Counted from the stretch's first letter, positions 8,282-17,807 are shown. The stretch is DNA of 64,000 nt from an uncultured Chitinophagaceae bacterium (GCA_937981995.1 CALJNC010000036.1:1-64000); one strand, 5' to 3'. A program made the numbers and translations. The notes: a model not told the origin generated them from the letters alone.

Positions 8282-9376
8282 ATGAAACAAACTCCTTTTA
8301 ACGATATACACGTAGCACTTGGCGCTAAAATGGCTGAATTTGCAGGATACAATATGCCTATTTCTTATACAGGTATAAAAGATGAACATGAAGCGGTACG
8401 CAAAGGCATTGGCATGTTTGACGTAAGTCATATGGGAGAGTTTATACTTAAAGGTGAAAATGCGTTGGACTTAATTCAAAGAGTAACATCTAATGATGCT
8501 GCAAAATTGACAAAAGGCAAAGCGCAATACTCTTGTTTCCCTAATGGCGAAGGTGGCATTGTAGATGACTTACTGGTGTATTGCGTTGAGGAGAATAAAG
8601 TATATATGCTAGTAGTAAATGCAAGCAATATTGAAAAAGATTGGAACTGGGTACAAAAGCATAATACCCAAGATGTAGAAATGCACAATACTTCCGACAA
8701 AACAGCTTTACTCGCCGTACAAGGACCGAAAGCAGTACAAGCCATTCAAAAATTGACCGATCTTGACATTGTAAATTTAGATTATTACACATTTGTAAAA
8801 GGAACTTTTTGCGGAGTAGACAATGTACTAATCTCAGCAACCGGATATACTGGTAGCGGTGGCGTAGAAATTTATTTTGAAAACGAAGGAGCTGACCATG
8901 AAAAAATATGGAATGCTATTATGGAAGCTGGAGAAGAATTTGGCATCAAACCAGCAGGCCTGGCAGCTCGTGATACACTGCGTTTGGAAATGGGTTTTGC
9001 ATTATATGGCAATGATATTGACGATTCAACCAACCCTATAGAAGCAGGATTGAGTTGGATAACAAAATTTACAAAAGACTTTACTGATCGGGCACTTCTT
9101 GAAAAAGTAAAAGAAGAAAAACCAAGCCGAAGATTGGTTGGTTTTGAAATGATAGATCGAGGCATTCCACGTCAGCATTATAAAATAACTGATGCCGATG
9201 GAAACGAAATAGGTGAAGTGACTAGCGGAACGCAAAGCCCAAGCTTAAACAAAGCAATAGGTATGGGCTATATAAAACGTGAACATGCCAAGAGCGGAAC
9301 AGAAGTATTTATATCCGTAAGAGATAAAAACTTGAAAGCGGTTACGGTAAAAGTGCCTTTTTATAAAGAGGATTAA
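8282..9376 (+). CDS. gcvT: Glycine cleavage system aminomethyltransferase (T protein)
   Basis: This enzyme transfers the methylene group from the aminomethyl-lipoyl H protein to tetrahydrofolate and releases ammonia, in cytoplasmic glycine catabolism and one-carbon supply. The 364-residue length is normal. Diagnostic segments are '[11 protein letters not shown]', '[10 protein letters not shown]', '[12 protein letters not shown]' and '[17 protein letters not shown]', which holds the folate-site and substrate Arg residues, followed by the C-terminal barrel. Transcribed alone, with a promoter box directly before the ATG and a hairpin terminator after the stop. The other glycine cleavage genes are not in this window. 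Confidence 0.96.
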   Translation: MKQTPFNDIHVALGAKMAEFAGYNMPISYTGIKDEHEAVRKGIGMFDVSHMGEFILKGENALDLIQRVTSNDAAKLTKGKAQYSCFPNGEGGIVDDLLVYCVEENKVYMLVVNASNIEKDWNWVQKHNTQDVEMHNTSDKTALLAVQGPKAVQAIQKLTDLDIVNLDYYTFVKGTFCGVDNVLISATGYTGSGGVEIYFENEGADHEKIWNAIMEAGEEFGIKPAGLAARDTLRLEMGFALYGNDIDDSTNPIEAGLSWITKFTKDFTDRALLEKVKEEKPSRRLVGFEMIDRGIPRQHYKITDADGNEIGEVTSGTQSPSLNKAIGMGYIKREHAKSGTEVFISVRDKNLKAVTVKVPFYKED

Positions 9377-9402
9377 TTTATTTAATTGAAAGTCGACAGA
9401 AA

Positions 9403-9441
9403 ATAGCTTATGGCTCGCACTTTATTGCGAGCTATTTTTTT
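9403..9441 (+). terminator. Hairpin terminator after gcvT
   Basis: The stem GCTCGCA/TGCGAGC (9413-9419 with 9426-9432) has a 6-nt loop and is followed by a run of seven T, a standard intrinsic terminator. The outer AAATAGC/GCTATTT sequence can add pairs. Confidence 0.8.
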
Positions 9442-9505
9442 GTGCTGATAGGTTTAAAGGTAACAGCGGCAGAAAAAATTAAGCACACAAGTGAAACTTT
9501 TCACT

Positions 9506-10822
9506 TTACACCCTACGAATATCCGCACCCAAAGCATTCAAACGCTCATCAATACGTTCGTAGCCACGATCAATTTGCTGGATATTTTGGATTTTACTTT
9601 TACCCTCTGCGCTCATGGCAGCTATCAATAGCGCTAATCCTGCACGTATATCAGGGCTAACCATTGAGTTACGTCGTAATGGAAACTCTTTATTTAAACC
9701 TACTACAACCGCACGATGTGGATCACACAAAACAATTTGTGCACCCATATCAATCAACTTATCAGTAAAGAATAATCTGCTCTCAAACATTTTTTGATGA
9801 AAGAGTACCGTTCCTTTTGCTTGGGTAGCAACTACCAAAGCAATACTTACTAAATCAGGTGTAAAGCCTGGCCAAGGATGATCATAAATGGTAAGTATAG
9901 AACCATCAATGAATTTTTTAATTTTATAATTTTTTTGCGCTGGAATATGAATGTCATTCCCGTCCACTTTCATTTTAATGCCTAGCTTTTGAAACATATC
10001 AGGAATGATTCCTAGATGTTTTACATCTGCATTTTTAATAGTCAATTCGCTACCCGTCATGGCGGCCATTCCTATAAAAGAGCCTACCTCAATCATATCG
10101 GCTAGTACCGTATGCTCAGTAGAATGTAATGTTTTTACATCTACACCTTCAATCGTCAAAAGATTAGAACCTACTCCGCTAATATTTGCGCCCATGCGGT
10201 TTAGTAATCTACAAAGTTGTTGCAAATAAGGCTCACAAGCGGCATTGTAAATTCTCGTTTTACCTTCGGCACAAATAGCGCTCATTACAATATTAGCAGT
10301 ACCCGTTACAGAGGGTTCCTCCATTAAAATATAAGAGCCTTTTAAACCTTTGGTTTCTAAAGTAAAAACATGCTCCGTTTTATCATAATCGGTTTGCACA
10401 TTTAATTTTTCAAAACCATTAATGTGTGTATCTAATCTTCGTCTACCAATTTTATCTCCACCTGGTTGAGGGATATAAGCTTTTTTATAACGTGCTAATA
10501 AAGGACCCGCTAGCATAACCGAACCTCTTAACTTGCCTGATTTTTTCTTAAACTCATCGCTTATTAAGTAATCCAAGTTTATGTCTGTAGCTTCAAAAGA
10601 ATAAGCATTTGTACTTAAACGTTCTACAACTACGCCCATATCTTTTAATAATTGAATGAGCATACGCACATCCAAAATATCAGGAATATTGTTTATGGTA
10701 ATTTTTTCTGGCGTAAGAACAACAGCTGCAATCACTTGCAATGCCTCATTCTTAGCTCCCTGTGGTGTAATTTCTCCGCTGAGTTTTTTACCCCCAACTA
10801 TTTCAAAAGTATCTGAAGCCAT
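9506..10822 (-). CDS. murA: UDP-N-acetylglucosamine 1-carboxyvinyltransferase
   Basis: This enzyme adds enolpyruvate from PEP to UDP-GlcNAc, the first committed step of peptidoglycan synthesis. The 438-residue protein has the EPSP-synthase-like fold with 'GAKNEALQVIAA' near the N terminus (Lys-Asn pair) and 'GSVMLAGPLLARY'. The active-site loop reads 'PGGDKIGRRRLDTH': the usual catalytic Cys (115 in E. coli) is Asp123 here. An Asp at this site keeps activity but blocks covalent attack by fosfomycin in known enzymes, so intrinsic insensitivity is predicted. It starts 3 bp after the DUF4290 gene, so the two are co-transcribed. Confidence 0.96.
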   Translation of the reverse strand: MASDTFEIVGGKKLSGEITPQGAKNEALQVIAAVVLTPEKITINNIPDILDVRMLIQLLKDMGVVVERLSTNAYSFEATDINLDYLISDEFKKKSGKLRGSVMLAGPLLARYKKAYIPQPGGDKIGRRRLDTHINGFEKLNVQTDYDKTEHVFTLETKGLKGSYILMEEPSVTGTANIVMSAICAEGKTRIYNAACEPYLQQLCRLLNRMGANISGVGSNLLTIEGVDVKTLHSTEHTVLADMIEVGSFIGMAAMTGSELTIKNADVKHLGIIPDMFQKLGIKMKVDGNDIHIPAQKNYKIKKFIDGSILTIYDHPWPGFTPDLVSIALVVATQAKGTVLFHQKMFESRLFFTDKLIDMGAQIVLCDPHRAVVVGLNKEFPLRRNSMVSPDIRAGLALLIAAMSAEGKSKIQNIQQIDRGYERIDERLNALGADIRRV

Positions 10823-10825
10823 GGC

Positions 10826-11512
10826 TTATCTACGGTAGTTTTTTCTGTTACGATTATTGTTGTTATTGGATCGGCGATGCTTGTTATGGTTATTGCCTTT
10901 CTTTTTCTTTTTAAAGTTTACCTTATTATTATTTTCAGAAAAACTTTTATGATTAATAATTGGACCATCACCACCATCTACAAAATCAGAAAATCGACCT
11001 GGCTCAAAATTTAATTTCCCGCCGCTCATTTGCTTTAGCTCCTCTTTAATATTGTCATCATGCATTTTTTCGCCATGCCAATTATTATACGCTATTCGCA
11101 TAAAAAGTGCAAGCGTATGTATGTAGCCTACTTTCTTTTCTTCATCTGTTTCAGCAATTGCTTTTTGCAATAGCAATTCGAATTTTTTTCCTAAATGCTT
11201 AAAGTCTAATTTTTGTTTTGGATAAGGTAGCACTTCGGGCTTAGCCTGCTTCGTCTCAGCTGTAGGTATTTCATAAGGGCTTTCTACCTCTAGCTTATAT
11301 TCACTCATCATAATCATATGGTCCCATAGCTTGTGTTTTGGATCTTCCATACTTTTAGTACTTGGGTTTAAAATCCCCATTACATCTACTACAGCCTCTG
11401 CAGCTAATTGTCTTTTTTCTTGATCTTCAATCGTCAAAAGATGGTCTATCATCTTCTGCACGCCACGCCCATATTCCTTGATGGACATCTTCTCTCTACT
11501 CGTATTGTATTG
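10826..11512 (-). CDS. DUF4290 family protein with basic low-complexity tail
   Basis: This protein of unknown function is typical of Bacteroidota. The start 'MQYNTSREK' at 11512 matches the family start, so I prefer it to an in-frame start 10 codons earlier. Residues 1-170 are largely helical, with 'YGRGVQKMIDHLLTIED' and 'HTLALFMRIAYNNWHG'. The last 45 residues are Lys/Asn/Arg/His-rich ('KKKKKGNNHNKHRRSNNNN'), a strongly basic disordered tail that may bind RNA or DNA. It lies 3 bp before murA and shares its transcript, a pairing I recall as common in the phylum. Cytoplasmic; no enzymatic motif seen. Confidence 0.88.
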   Translation of the reverse strand, partial: QYNTSREKMSIKEYGRGVQKMIDHLLTIEDQEKRQLAAEAVVDVMGILNPSTKSMEDPKHKLWDHMIMMSEYKLEVESPYEIPTAETKQAKPEVLPYPKQKLDFKHLGKKFELLLQKAIAETDEEKKVGYIHTLALFMRIAYNNWHGEKMHDDNIKEELKQMSGGKLNFEPGRFSDFVDGGDGPIINHKSFSENNNKVNFKKKKKGNNHNKHRRSNNNNNRNRKNYRR

Positions 11513-11651
11513 CATAAAATTTATTGAAAACTGGACCCACAACCGCAGGTCTGCTTAGGCTGTAAATATATTCAATCTTTTTCGATGTGCAAAGCGAGAT
11601 CTCTAGATAAAAAAGTATGCTATTGCCTTTTAATTAGAATTTAAGAATAAA

Positions 11652-12287
11652 CTAAAACCGATAACCTAAGCGTACACCATAATTAAATAGCCCACCAAAA
11701 TCATCAAGATAATGACGATAAAACACATCACTCGCTAACACTACCCTATCTTTCCAAAAATAACAACCAAAACCTATAGATAGTAAGTACCCATAATAAC
11801 TTTCTGAAACATCATATCCAGTACTAGAAGTTATATGATTTGTACCAGGTACGAGATACAATGTTTCCATATATGTATTAATTCCTTTAGCATACGAAAA
11901 TCCCAATTCTCCCTTTAAGAAGTTCAAAATGCCATTTAACTTGAAATCTCTTTTTAAGCTAGCATCAAAATATCGATATTTCGATCTGTAAACGATTTCA
12001 CCAATGAAGGAAGTATCCCAAAGTGCCGCTTCTTGTAAAAAAGGTAAGCCTTTATCACTACTATTAATATTTTTAGCTGTGACAGAATAAGATAGACTTG
12101 CCGAATAATTAGAAAGTACCTTCAAAGAATATTTTAATCCTATAGGTCCATCCAATGGAGTTTTATCATAATTATAAGTATTGGGAATGTAATACCCCCC
12201 AGCAATAAGCGAAACTTCATTTTTCTTCTGTGCAAATGAGAGCAATGAGCCACAAAGAAATAAAACTATAATAAAAACAATTCTCAT
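11652..12287 (-). CDS. Putative outer-membrane beta-barrel protein
   Basis: A protein of about 211 residues with an N-terminal signal peptide ('MRIVFIIVLFLCGSLLSFAQ', cleaved after Ala-Gln or nearby). The rest is made of alternating hydrophobic and polar strands and ends in 'RLGYRF', with a terminal Phe as expected of outer-membrane barrels. No known family is recognised. I use the ATG at 12287; the TTG six codons upstream adds no sensible residues. It lies 39 bp downstream of the secreted protease gene on the same strand and may be co-transcribed with it. Confidence 0.6.
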   Translation of the reverse strand: MRIVFIIVLFLCGSLLSFAQKKNEVSLIAGGYYIPNTYNYDKTPLDGPIGLKYSLKVLSNYSASLSYSVTAKNINSSDKGLPFLQEAALWDTSFIGEIVYRSKYRYFDASLKRDFKLNGILNFLKGELGFSYAKGINTYMETLYLVPGTNHITSSTGYDVSESYYGYLLSIGFGCYFWKDRVVLASDVFYRHYLDDFGGLFNYGVRLGYRF

Positions 12288-12326
12288 TTTAATGGATGTA
12301 AACAAACTAAATATACAGAGTTATTC

Positions 12327-14612
12327 CTATTTCCGTATAACTAATTTATGTTTTGTCATTGATTTATGATTGCTCAATTGTAAAATATATACACCCGATG
12401 ATAAGTGACTAATGTCAACTATTTCTTTCAAATTTGTTATTTCTCCATTAACAACAGTCTTTCCCGTTAAGTCAAGTATTTGATAATCAGATTGAACATT
12501 ACTATCCGATAGTATTATATTTATTTGACTCGAAGCTGGATTTGGATAAATCCGTTCTAAAATTGGAGCTTGTCCATCGTTTGATTGAAACTTATTCATG
12601 GGTGAAATATTATCCGTTGGGGTCCAATTTTGATGACTAAAGTGCACTATTTTATTAGCTACATACTCTTCTCCATTGTCGTTAGTATATGTGGCTGAAA
12701 CAGTTTGAGATTCAAAATTATCAAAATGAGTTACAGAAATAGAATTACCGTTTACTTCTGCAGTCCAACTCTCGGGGATAGACCAAACTACATCATTGGC
12801 ATTACTCGCTTCAATATCATTAAAGCTGATGGTATAATTTTGAGGAATACTATTAGCACTTAGAGCATCGATTACCGTATTGCCTTGAACAGAAATTTGC
12901 AAGCAAGAAGGAATAGTTATATTGTTAAACCCAACAGCCAACAGCGACTTTACTGTTTCTTTATGTTCAACCGAACAATAGCCATAAGCAGGATGATTTA
13001 TCACTGCCTGCACTGTTTGATTAGCAGCATCTGGCAGAAAAGCATTCGACCACAAATACCAATTAAAGGTTATATATGCAATTTTTTCAGCTTTAGCTAT
13101 TCCAATACCATTAACTGTTATTCCATTTTGCGTGCCTCCATTAGCAAGCAAGTAAAACCATCTGCGCCACACCCCGCCATCTGCATATCTATCAGTATTA
13201 GTCCAATTAGCATCCCAATATGATTTAGTGGAAGGTATAGGAGCAACCCAATTTCCGTTAACCTTTTTAGGGTTAATGTCTAGAGTGGGGTCATCAAAAT
13301 GTCGTAAAAAAAGACCAGTATGACTTCCTAAGGACCAGTCATTTGTATTCAAAATATGTCGTTCAATTAACTCACCAAATATATCACTATAAGCCTCGTT
13401 TAATATTCTGGACTGATGAAATCCGTTAACACCTAAATTAGAACTTGCTTTAATCATTGCATGTGTGTATTCATGCCCAATAACCTCTAGATTAACCATC
13501 GACCAACCTATTCCAGAATTTGTGGAACTAGGAGGAGAGACAGAATTATTATCATCCGTGATTTCGATTTGATCATAATTATTTATTAAGCGATTATAAA
13601 ATGCTCCTATACCAGTTTGTCCAGTTTCTTGCGGGGTAACTCCGCACTTAATTCTTATAGGTTTACCATTATAATCGGAGCCCCATCTACCATGCTTATT
13701 TAAATAGTAATCATAAGCTCCTGCCGCTGCCCAATGAGCTGAAGCTGATGATTTACGACCATTTTCAACCCAATCGTTATCGCCATCTTTTATAATGTCA
13801 TCATTCGAGTTACAAGAAGTAATATTTCTTCCCGCATCGATTAATTTATATTGTGTACAAAAAGTACAAGTTTGAGTTATGATATTTGAATGATTGCCAT
13901 CATAACATGTTTCAACAGTACCTGTACTAGAAAAAGCACTTTGGAGAGCATTCTCCGCAATAAATATTGTTCCTAACTGGGCATCAACAAAAATCCCTTC
14001 AGTACGGTAAAATGGCTCAATTGAAATAATATTTATTTGATAACAAACTTCAAAGTTGTCTGGTACCATTGCAAAATCTTCACCCCTTTTTTTTGCAATA
14101 ATTAACTCTGGAGTGGGATAATAAGATGCATCGGGGTTTCCCATGATTAGCTTATGATTTTCTTCAATTGTTGCATCTTCCCAAATATATTTTGTTGCTC
14201 CAATATGATTCTTAGCTGCATCAATAGCATTTTCTGGAGTAATTAAACCTGATACGTCAATATTCAAGCCTTTCAAGACAAATCCATTTACCGTTTGCAC
14301 AATTCCTTTATTCCCTTGTACGTTATACATTGAGCCTTCGATAGGAATACCTTTATAGTAAGCTTCATATTTGGCTTGAAAGCGACCATCTTCAGCCACA
14401 ATGTAGTTTGTACGTTGCATTGTATAATCATTTGACAAACCAAAACGAGATTTGTGAACAGTAAACAAGTCTTCTTCCGTTATTTTTTCAATTCCATCAA
14501 AATAGTACATGCCGTCTCTGAAGTATTCATCAAAAGAATTGGATTGTCCAAAGGCGGCAAAGCCTATAAAAAGTAAGAAAATTGTTGAGTAAAATTGTTT
14601 TAAGTTATTCAT
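12327..14612 (-). CDS. Secreted M4 (thermolysin-like) metalloprotease with T9SS type A sorting domain
   Basis: A secreted zinc protease of about 761 residues. Layout: signal peptide ('FLLFIGFAAFGQS'), FTP/PepSY-like propeptide to about residue 200, M4 catalytic domain with 'VIGHEYTHAM' (HExxH near residue 380) and 'NEAYSDIFGELIE' (third zinc ligand Glu and the Asp), an Ig-like region near 575-660, and a C-terminal type A sorting domain ('ERIYPNPASSQI' ... 'SGVYILQLSNHKS' ... 'KLVIRK'). T9SS should export it across the outer membrane and cleave the tail. The ATG at 14612 is used; the TTG seven codons earlier is unlikely. It is divergent from an XRE regulator with a palindrome between them. Confidence 0.92.
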   Translation of the reverse strand: MNNLKQFYSTIFLLFIGFAAFGQSNSFDEYFRDGMYYFDGIEKITEEDLFTVHKSRFGLSNDYTMQRTNYIVAEDGRFQAKYEAYYKGIPIEGSMYNVQGNKGIVQTVNGFVLKGLNIDVSGLITPENAIDAAKNHIGATKYIWEDATIEENHKLIMGNPDASYYPTPELIIAKKRGEDFAMVPDNFEVCYQINIISIEPFYRTEGIFVDAQLGTIFIAENALQSAFSSTGTVETCYDGNHSNIITQTCTFCTQYKLIDAGRNITSCNSNDDIIKDGDNDWVENGRKSSASAHWAAAGAYDYYLNKHGRWGSDYNGKPIRIKCGVTPQETGQTGIGAFYNRLINNYDQIEITDDNNSVSPPSSTNSGIGWSMVNLEVIGHEYTHAMIKASSNLGVNGFHQSRILNEAYSDIFGELIERHILNTNDWSLGSHTGLFLRHFDDPTLDINPKKVNGNWVAPIPSTKSYWDANWTNTDRYADGGVWRRWFYLLANGGTQNGITVNGIGIAKAEKIAYITFNWYLWSNAFLPDAANQTVQAVINHPAYGYCSVEHKETVKSLLAVGFNNITIPSCLQISVQGNTVIDALSANSIPQNYTISFNDIEASNANDVVWSIPESWTAEVNGNSISVTHFDNFESQTVSATYTNDNGEEYVANKIVHFSHQNWTPTDNISPMNKFQSNDGQAPILERIYPNPASSQINIILSDSNVQSDYQILDLTGKTVVNGEITNLKEIVDISHLSSGVYILQLSNHKSMTKHKLVIRK

Positions 14613-14687
14613 ATTTAGACAGTTTGAATTCAAATTACCTATATTATACCTGTATTGAGTCGAATAAATTATATACCATACCGCATA

Positions 14688-14704
14688 TAAGATAATTTAT
14701 CTTA
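14688..14704. promoter_or_regulatory. Perfect 17-bp palindrome, probable operator
   Basis: TAAGATAA-T-TTATCTTA has two perfect 8-bp arms around one central base. It lies in the 102 bp between the divergent XRE regulator (ATG 14715) and M4 protease (ATG 14612), and its right edge touches the -7 box of the regulator (14703-14710). The size and dyad symmetry suit an XRE dimer. The role is inferred from position. Confidence 0.6.
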
Positions 14705-14710
14705 AATTTG
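14703..14710 (+). promoter_or_regulatory. -7 box TAAATTTG of the XRE regulator gene
   Basis: An exact TAnnTTTG box ends 4 nt before the ATG at 14715 and overlaps the 17-bp palindrome by two bases, so a bound regulator would block polymerase here. Confidence 0.6.
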
Positions 14711-14714
14711 AACC

Positions 14715-15059
14715 ATGTCAGTTGAGATAGGAAAGAAAATAGCTCTAAAACGTTTTGAAAAAGGAATGATTCAAGATGCCTTAGCGAGTGAAGCTAAAAT
14801 TGCTCAAAGCAGACTTTCTGACATCGAAAATGGTAGGTCACCTAAATGGAATGAACTTGAGCAAATTGCAACTGCATTGGATATCCCCATTTCTGAATTA
14901 TTGCCTGCCAACGTTTTAAATATATCAAATAATACTTTTTCTTCTAATGAAGAAAGTGAACAGCACAATAATGTAGGTAACATTACAATCAATATCCCTC
15001 CTAATTATTTCAAAGAAATTATTACTAACGCTATTAAAGAAAGTAAGGAAAAAAATTAG
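14715..15059 (+). CDS. XRE-family transcriptional regulator
   Basis: This is a 114-residue protein with an N-terminal Cro/C1-type helix-turn-helix (about residues 4-63): 'IGKKIALKRFEKGMIQDALA' leads into the recognition helix region 'AQSRLSDIENGRSPKWNELE'. The C-terminal 50 residues are Asn/Ser-rich, then amphipathic ('YFKEIITNAIKESKEKN'), possibly for dimer or partner contact. It is transcribed away from the M4 protease gene, with a palindrome covering its own promoter, which suggests autoregulation and control of the protease. Its 3' end overlaps the truncated membrane-protein gene by 26 bp on the opposite strand. Confidence 0.85.
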   Translation: MSVEIGKKIALKRFEKGMIQDALASEAKIAQSRLSDIENGRSPKWNELEQIATALDIPISELLPANVLNISNNTFSSNEESEQHNNVGNITINIPPNYFKEIITNAIKESKEKN

Positions 15060-15798
15060 CAAGCTCCGTGGTGAACTTGTTTTGATTTACCTGCGAAAAA
15101 ATATTTAAGGGTCGCAAAAGCATAACCACGCCTCTAGGATTTACAAGTACCCCTACTATAGATAAGCTTAGAACTAAGGAAATAATTTTTGGTTTGTTGA
15201 CATTATTTTTAAATGAATCAACCCATGCAGCAAAAAAGAAAATTCCAATAAGTACTATGCCTAAACCGTAGGCCTCATGCATATTCGTCCACAATACTTG
15301 CAATGGAATTAATGCCCATATTAATTTACTTGAAGGGTTTTTAAAATGATGAAAAAGAATATATAGATATACTACGAACAAGAAATGCGTGGTCATCTCC
15401 GGCCTGCCTATAATACGATATTCTATTAAAGCTAAGCTTATAAAAAGGGTAATCGTATTGGTAACTAGATTCGTTAAGTCAAAAAGTTTACATATTTTTT
15501 TTAGAAAAAAAACAATCCCAATCGAAGCTAAAACTTGTAATAAGAAAACACATTCAGGACCACATAATTTTGATAGCCAAGCTGCTATTACTTCAAAACC
15601 CCATTTAATATTTATCCATTCAGCACCTGCTACTGAATTACTGAACATATCAGTTTTAGGCACTTGACCATTCTCTACTATCCATTCACCCGTGCGTATT
15701 TGCCACCAGATATCTGGTTCGCGTGTTGCCTTTATTGAGAACGCAATTGCAATTAAATACGGAAAGAATCTAACAAGAAAATTCTGAACATTCTTCAC
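15034..15798 (-). pseudogene. Truncated polytopic membrane protein (N-terminal part only)
   Basis: The reading frame encodes 254 residues with about seven hydrophobic segments. Its start ('PDIWWQIRTGEWIVENG', 'WINIKWGFEVIAAW') resembles, from memory, the N-terminal region of larger multi-pass membrane proteins of unknown function, which I recall being about twice this long. It breaks off after 'NKFTTELANFF' into 'PYFL' and a stop formed by the last bases of the opposite-strand XRE gene. The 3' half was probably lost when the adjacent regulator/protease segment arrived. It could still be expressed as a short protein. Confidence 0.55.
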
Positions 15799-15856
15799 AT
15801 AGCTAAGGTAATAATTACGAATTACGAATTGTTCAATTACGACAGAGAATTCATCC

Positions 15857-15884
15857 TATTCCCTATTCCCTATTCCCTATTCCT
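15857..15884. repeat. Tandem heptanucleotide repeat (TATTCCC)
   Basis: Three exact TATTCCC copies and a fourth with a changed last base lie between the UbiD-family gene and the truncated membrane-protein gene. ATTACGA-like direct repeats sit nearby (15810-15840). Such short tandem repeats can change copy number by slippage; here they fall 60-90 bp upstream of the truncated gene. Confidence 0.85.
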
Positions 15885-15892
15885 AAGAAAAA

Positions 15893-17803
15893 CTAACTCA
15901 CATGTGCCTCATCTCCAAATACACTCTTTCTAAACTTAAGTGAAGGCGATTCTACAAACGCACCCAAACCTAACGAATCCCATTTTTTGTCAATCGCATC
16001 AATCGTTTCGGGATTGCTTACTATGATATTAGGCCAATCTCGTTGAAAATTATCATGCTCCTTGGTTTTGCGCGTACCATCAATAATCATCATGGCACGT
16101 TGCTTACCATTATCTAATATTTCTTCTTCTACAAAGCTATCTCGCTTAGGATCAAAATTGTTGCACACTTGCCATAAGGTAGAAGATATATCCTGCACAT
16201 CTACATAATCATCAACTATTAGTACCATTTTCACTCCTCGTAGTCCCTGCACATTAAATAAACCATCGGTCATTTTCTTTACTTGATTTGCTCTGTTTTT
16301 CTTAACAGCTAATAGCAAACACGGAATATCCATTTCAATTAAATCAGTATTCACATCTAGTATATCACCCTTACCAATTTTGAAGCTTGCTTTAATTTCT
16401 TTAGCGTTTAAATTATATTGTTCCTCTTCAAATTGTATCTCTTCCTCGTGCTTCTGTGTGCCATCAATACACATTTTACCGCCAAAGCCCATTTTGCTGC
16501 ATGAGTGATCAAGCACATCCATAGGGCCACTACTAAAGTAAATATCCTGTGCTGGATTTATATTTTTAAATACATATTGCGCCAAGGATTTATAATCTGT
16601 CAAATCTTGATTATCAACTACGGCTAGTATTTTATTAAACATCATTTGCCCGGCTCCCCACATCGCATTCATTACTTTTTGGGCTTGTCCGCCAAAAGAT
16701 TTTTCAATACTTGCCAATACTAAGTTATGAAAAACACCTTCTACCGGCATATTCATATCCTGTATTTCCGGTACCATGGTCATCTTAATAGGTGCTAAGA
16801 AAATTCGCTCGGTTGCTTTACCTATCCAAGCATCTTCTTGCGGTGGAATACCAACAATCGTACTTGGATAAACCGCTTCTTGTTTATGCGTAATACATGT
16901 AACATGAAAAATTGGATATAAATCTTTTAAAGAATAAAACCCAGTATGATCTCCAAAAGGCCCTTCAATTTTTAAGTCCTCACTTGGATCAACATAACCT
17001 TCAATAACAAAGTCAGCATCAGAAGGCACTTCTATTTCGGGTTGAGTAATACACTTTACTAGTTCTACTTTTTTCTTACGTAAAAAACCTGCCAACATAT
17101 ACTCATCTACATTCTCAGGAAGTGGCGCAGTAGCCGCATAGGTATAAGCAGGATCGCCACCTATTACACATGCCACCGGCATGCGTTTTCCTAGTTTTTT
17201 ATATTCATTAAAATGTGCTGCACTTACTTTATGCTTGTGCCAGTGCATTCCTGTACTCGTTTTGTCGTACTGCTGCATGCGGTACATTCCCACATTGCGT
17301 ATGCCGGTATTTGGCTCTTTGGTATGAATTACAGGCAAGGTTATATAACGACCTCCATCCTTGGGCCAGCAAAACATAATAGGCAATTTATCTAAATCAG
17401 GGTTCTCGTTTATTATCTCTTGACAAGCTCCTTTACCACTTTTAACCTTGGGCATCCAAGAGGCAAACTGAGCCATTTTAGGCAGCATCGCTAGTTTAGA
17501 TAATATACCCTCCTTTGGAGCCGTCATCATTTTAAAGAGGTCTTCAATTTCATCTTTTATTTGATCCAAGGATGAAACTTTTAATGCCAAACACATTCTT
17601 TTTTCACTCCCCATACTATTTATAAGTATTGGAAAATCGGTACCTGTATTTTCAAAAAGTAAGGCCTTATTATTACTTGATTTTGAAATGCGATCTACCA
17701 CTTCTGTGATCTCCAAATTGGGGTCAACAAATTCTTTAATGCGAATTAATTCTCCCTCTTTTTCTAATAAATCAATGAACTCCTGTAGGTGCTTAAATGC
17801 CAT
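15893..17803 (-). CDS. UbiD-family decarboxylase, probably for menaquinone synthesis
   Basis: A 636-residue cytoplasmic protein of the UbiD family, which decarboxylates aromatic acids using prenylated FMN. Characteristic stretches are 'GMYRMQQYDKTSTGMHWHKH', 'VACVIGGDPAYTYAATAPLP' and 'IEGPFGDHTGFYS', with the E-x-P-F-G-D-H core that binds the cofactor and acts in catalysis. It is longer than E. coli UbiD (about 500 residues) and matches the long form I know from Bacteroidota, usually linked to menaquinone. The substrate cannot be settled from sequence. A TAACTTTG box ends 4 nt before the ATG. Transcribed alone. Confidence 0.88.
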   Translation of the reverse strand: MAFKHLQEFIDLLEKEGELIRIKEFVDPNLEITEVVDRISKSSNNKALLFENTGTDFPILINSMGSEKRMCLALKVSSLDQIKDEIEDLFKMMTAPKEGILSKLAMLPKMAQFASWMPKVKSGKGACQEIINENPDLDKLPIMFCWPKDGGRYITLPVIHTKEPNTGIRNVGMYRMQQYDKTSTGMHWHKHKVSAAHFNEYKKLGKRMPVACVIGGDPAYTYAATAPLPENVDEYMLAGFLRKKKVELVKCITQPEIEVPSDADFVIEGYVDPSEDLKIEGPFGDHTGFYSLKDLYPIFHVTCITHKQEAVYPSTIVGIPPQEDAWIGKATERIFLAPIKMTMVPEIQDMNMPVEGVFHNLVLASIEKSFGGQAQKVMNAMWGAGQMMFNKILAVVDNQDLTDYKSLAQYVFKNINPAQDIYFSSGPMDVLDHSCSKMGFGGKMCIDGTQKHEEEIQFEEEQYNLNAKEIKASFKIGKGDILDVNTDLIEMDIPCLLLAVKKNRANQVKKMTDGLFNVQGLRGVKMVLIVDDYVDVQDISSTLWQVCNNFDPKRDSFVEEEILDNGKQRAMMIIDGTRKTKEHDNFQRDWPNIIVSNPETIDAIDKKWDSLGLGAFVESPSLKFRKSVFGDEAHVS

Positions 17804-17807
17804 ACTG

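Noticed and set aside
15034-15059. A 26-bp 3' overlap of two functional genes
   Set aside because: The minus-strand frame loses likeness to its family just at the overlap, so truncation is a better explanation than a designed overlap.
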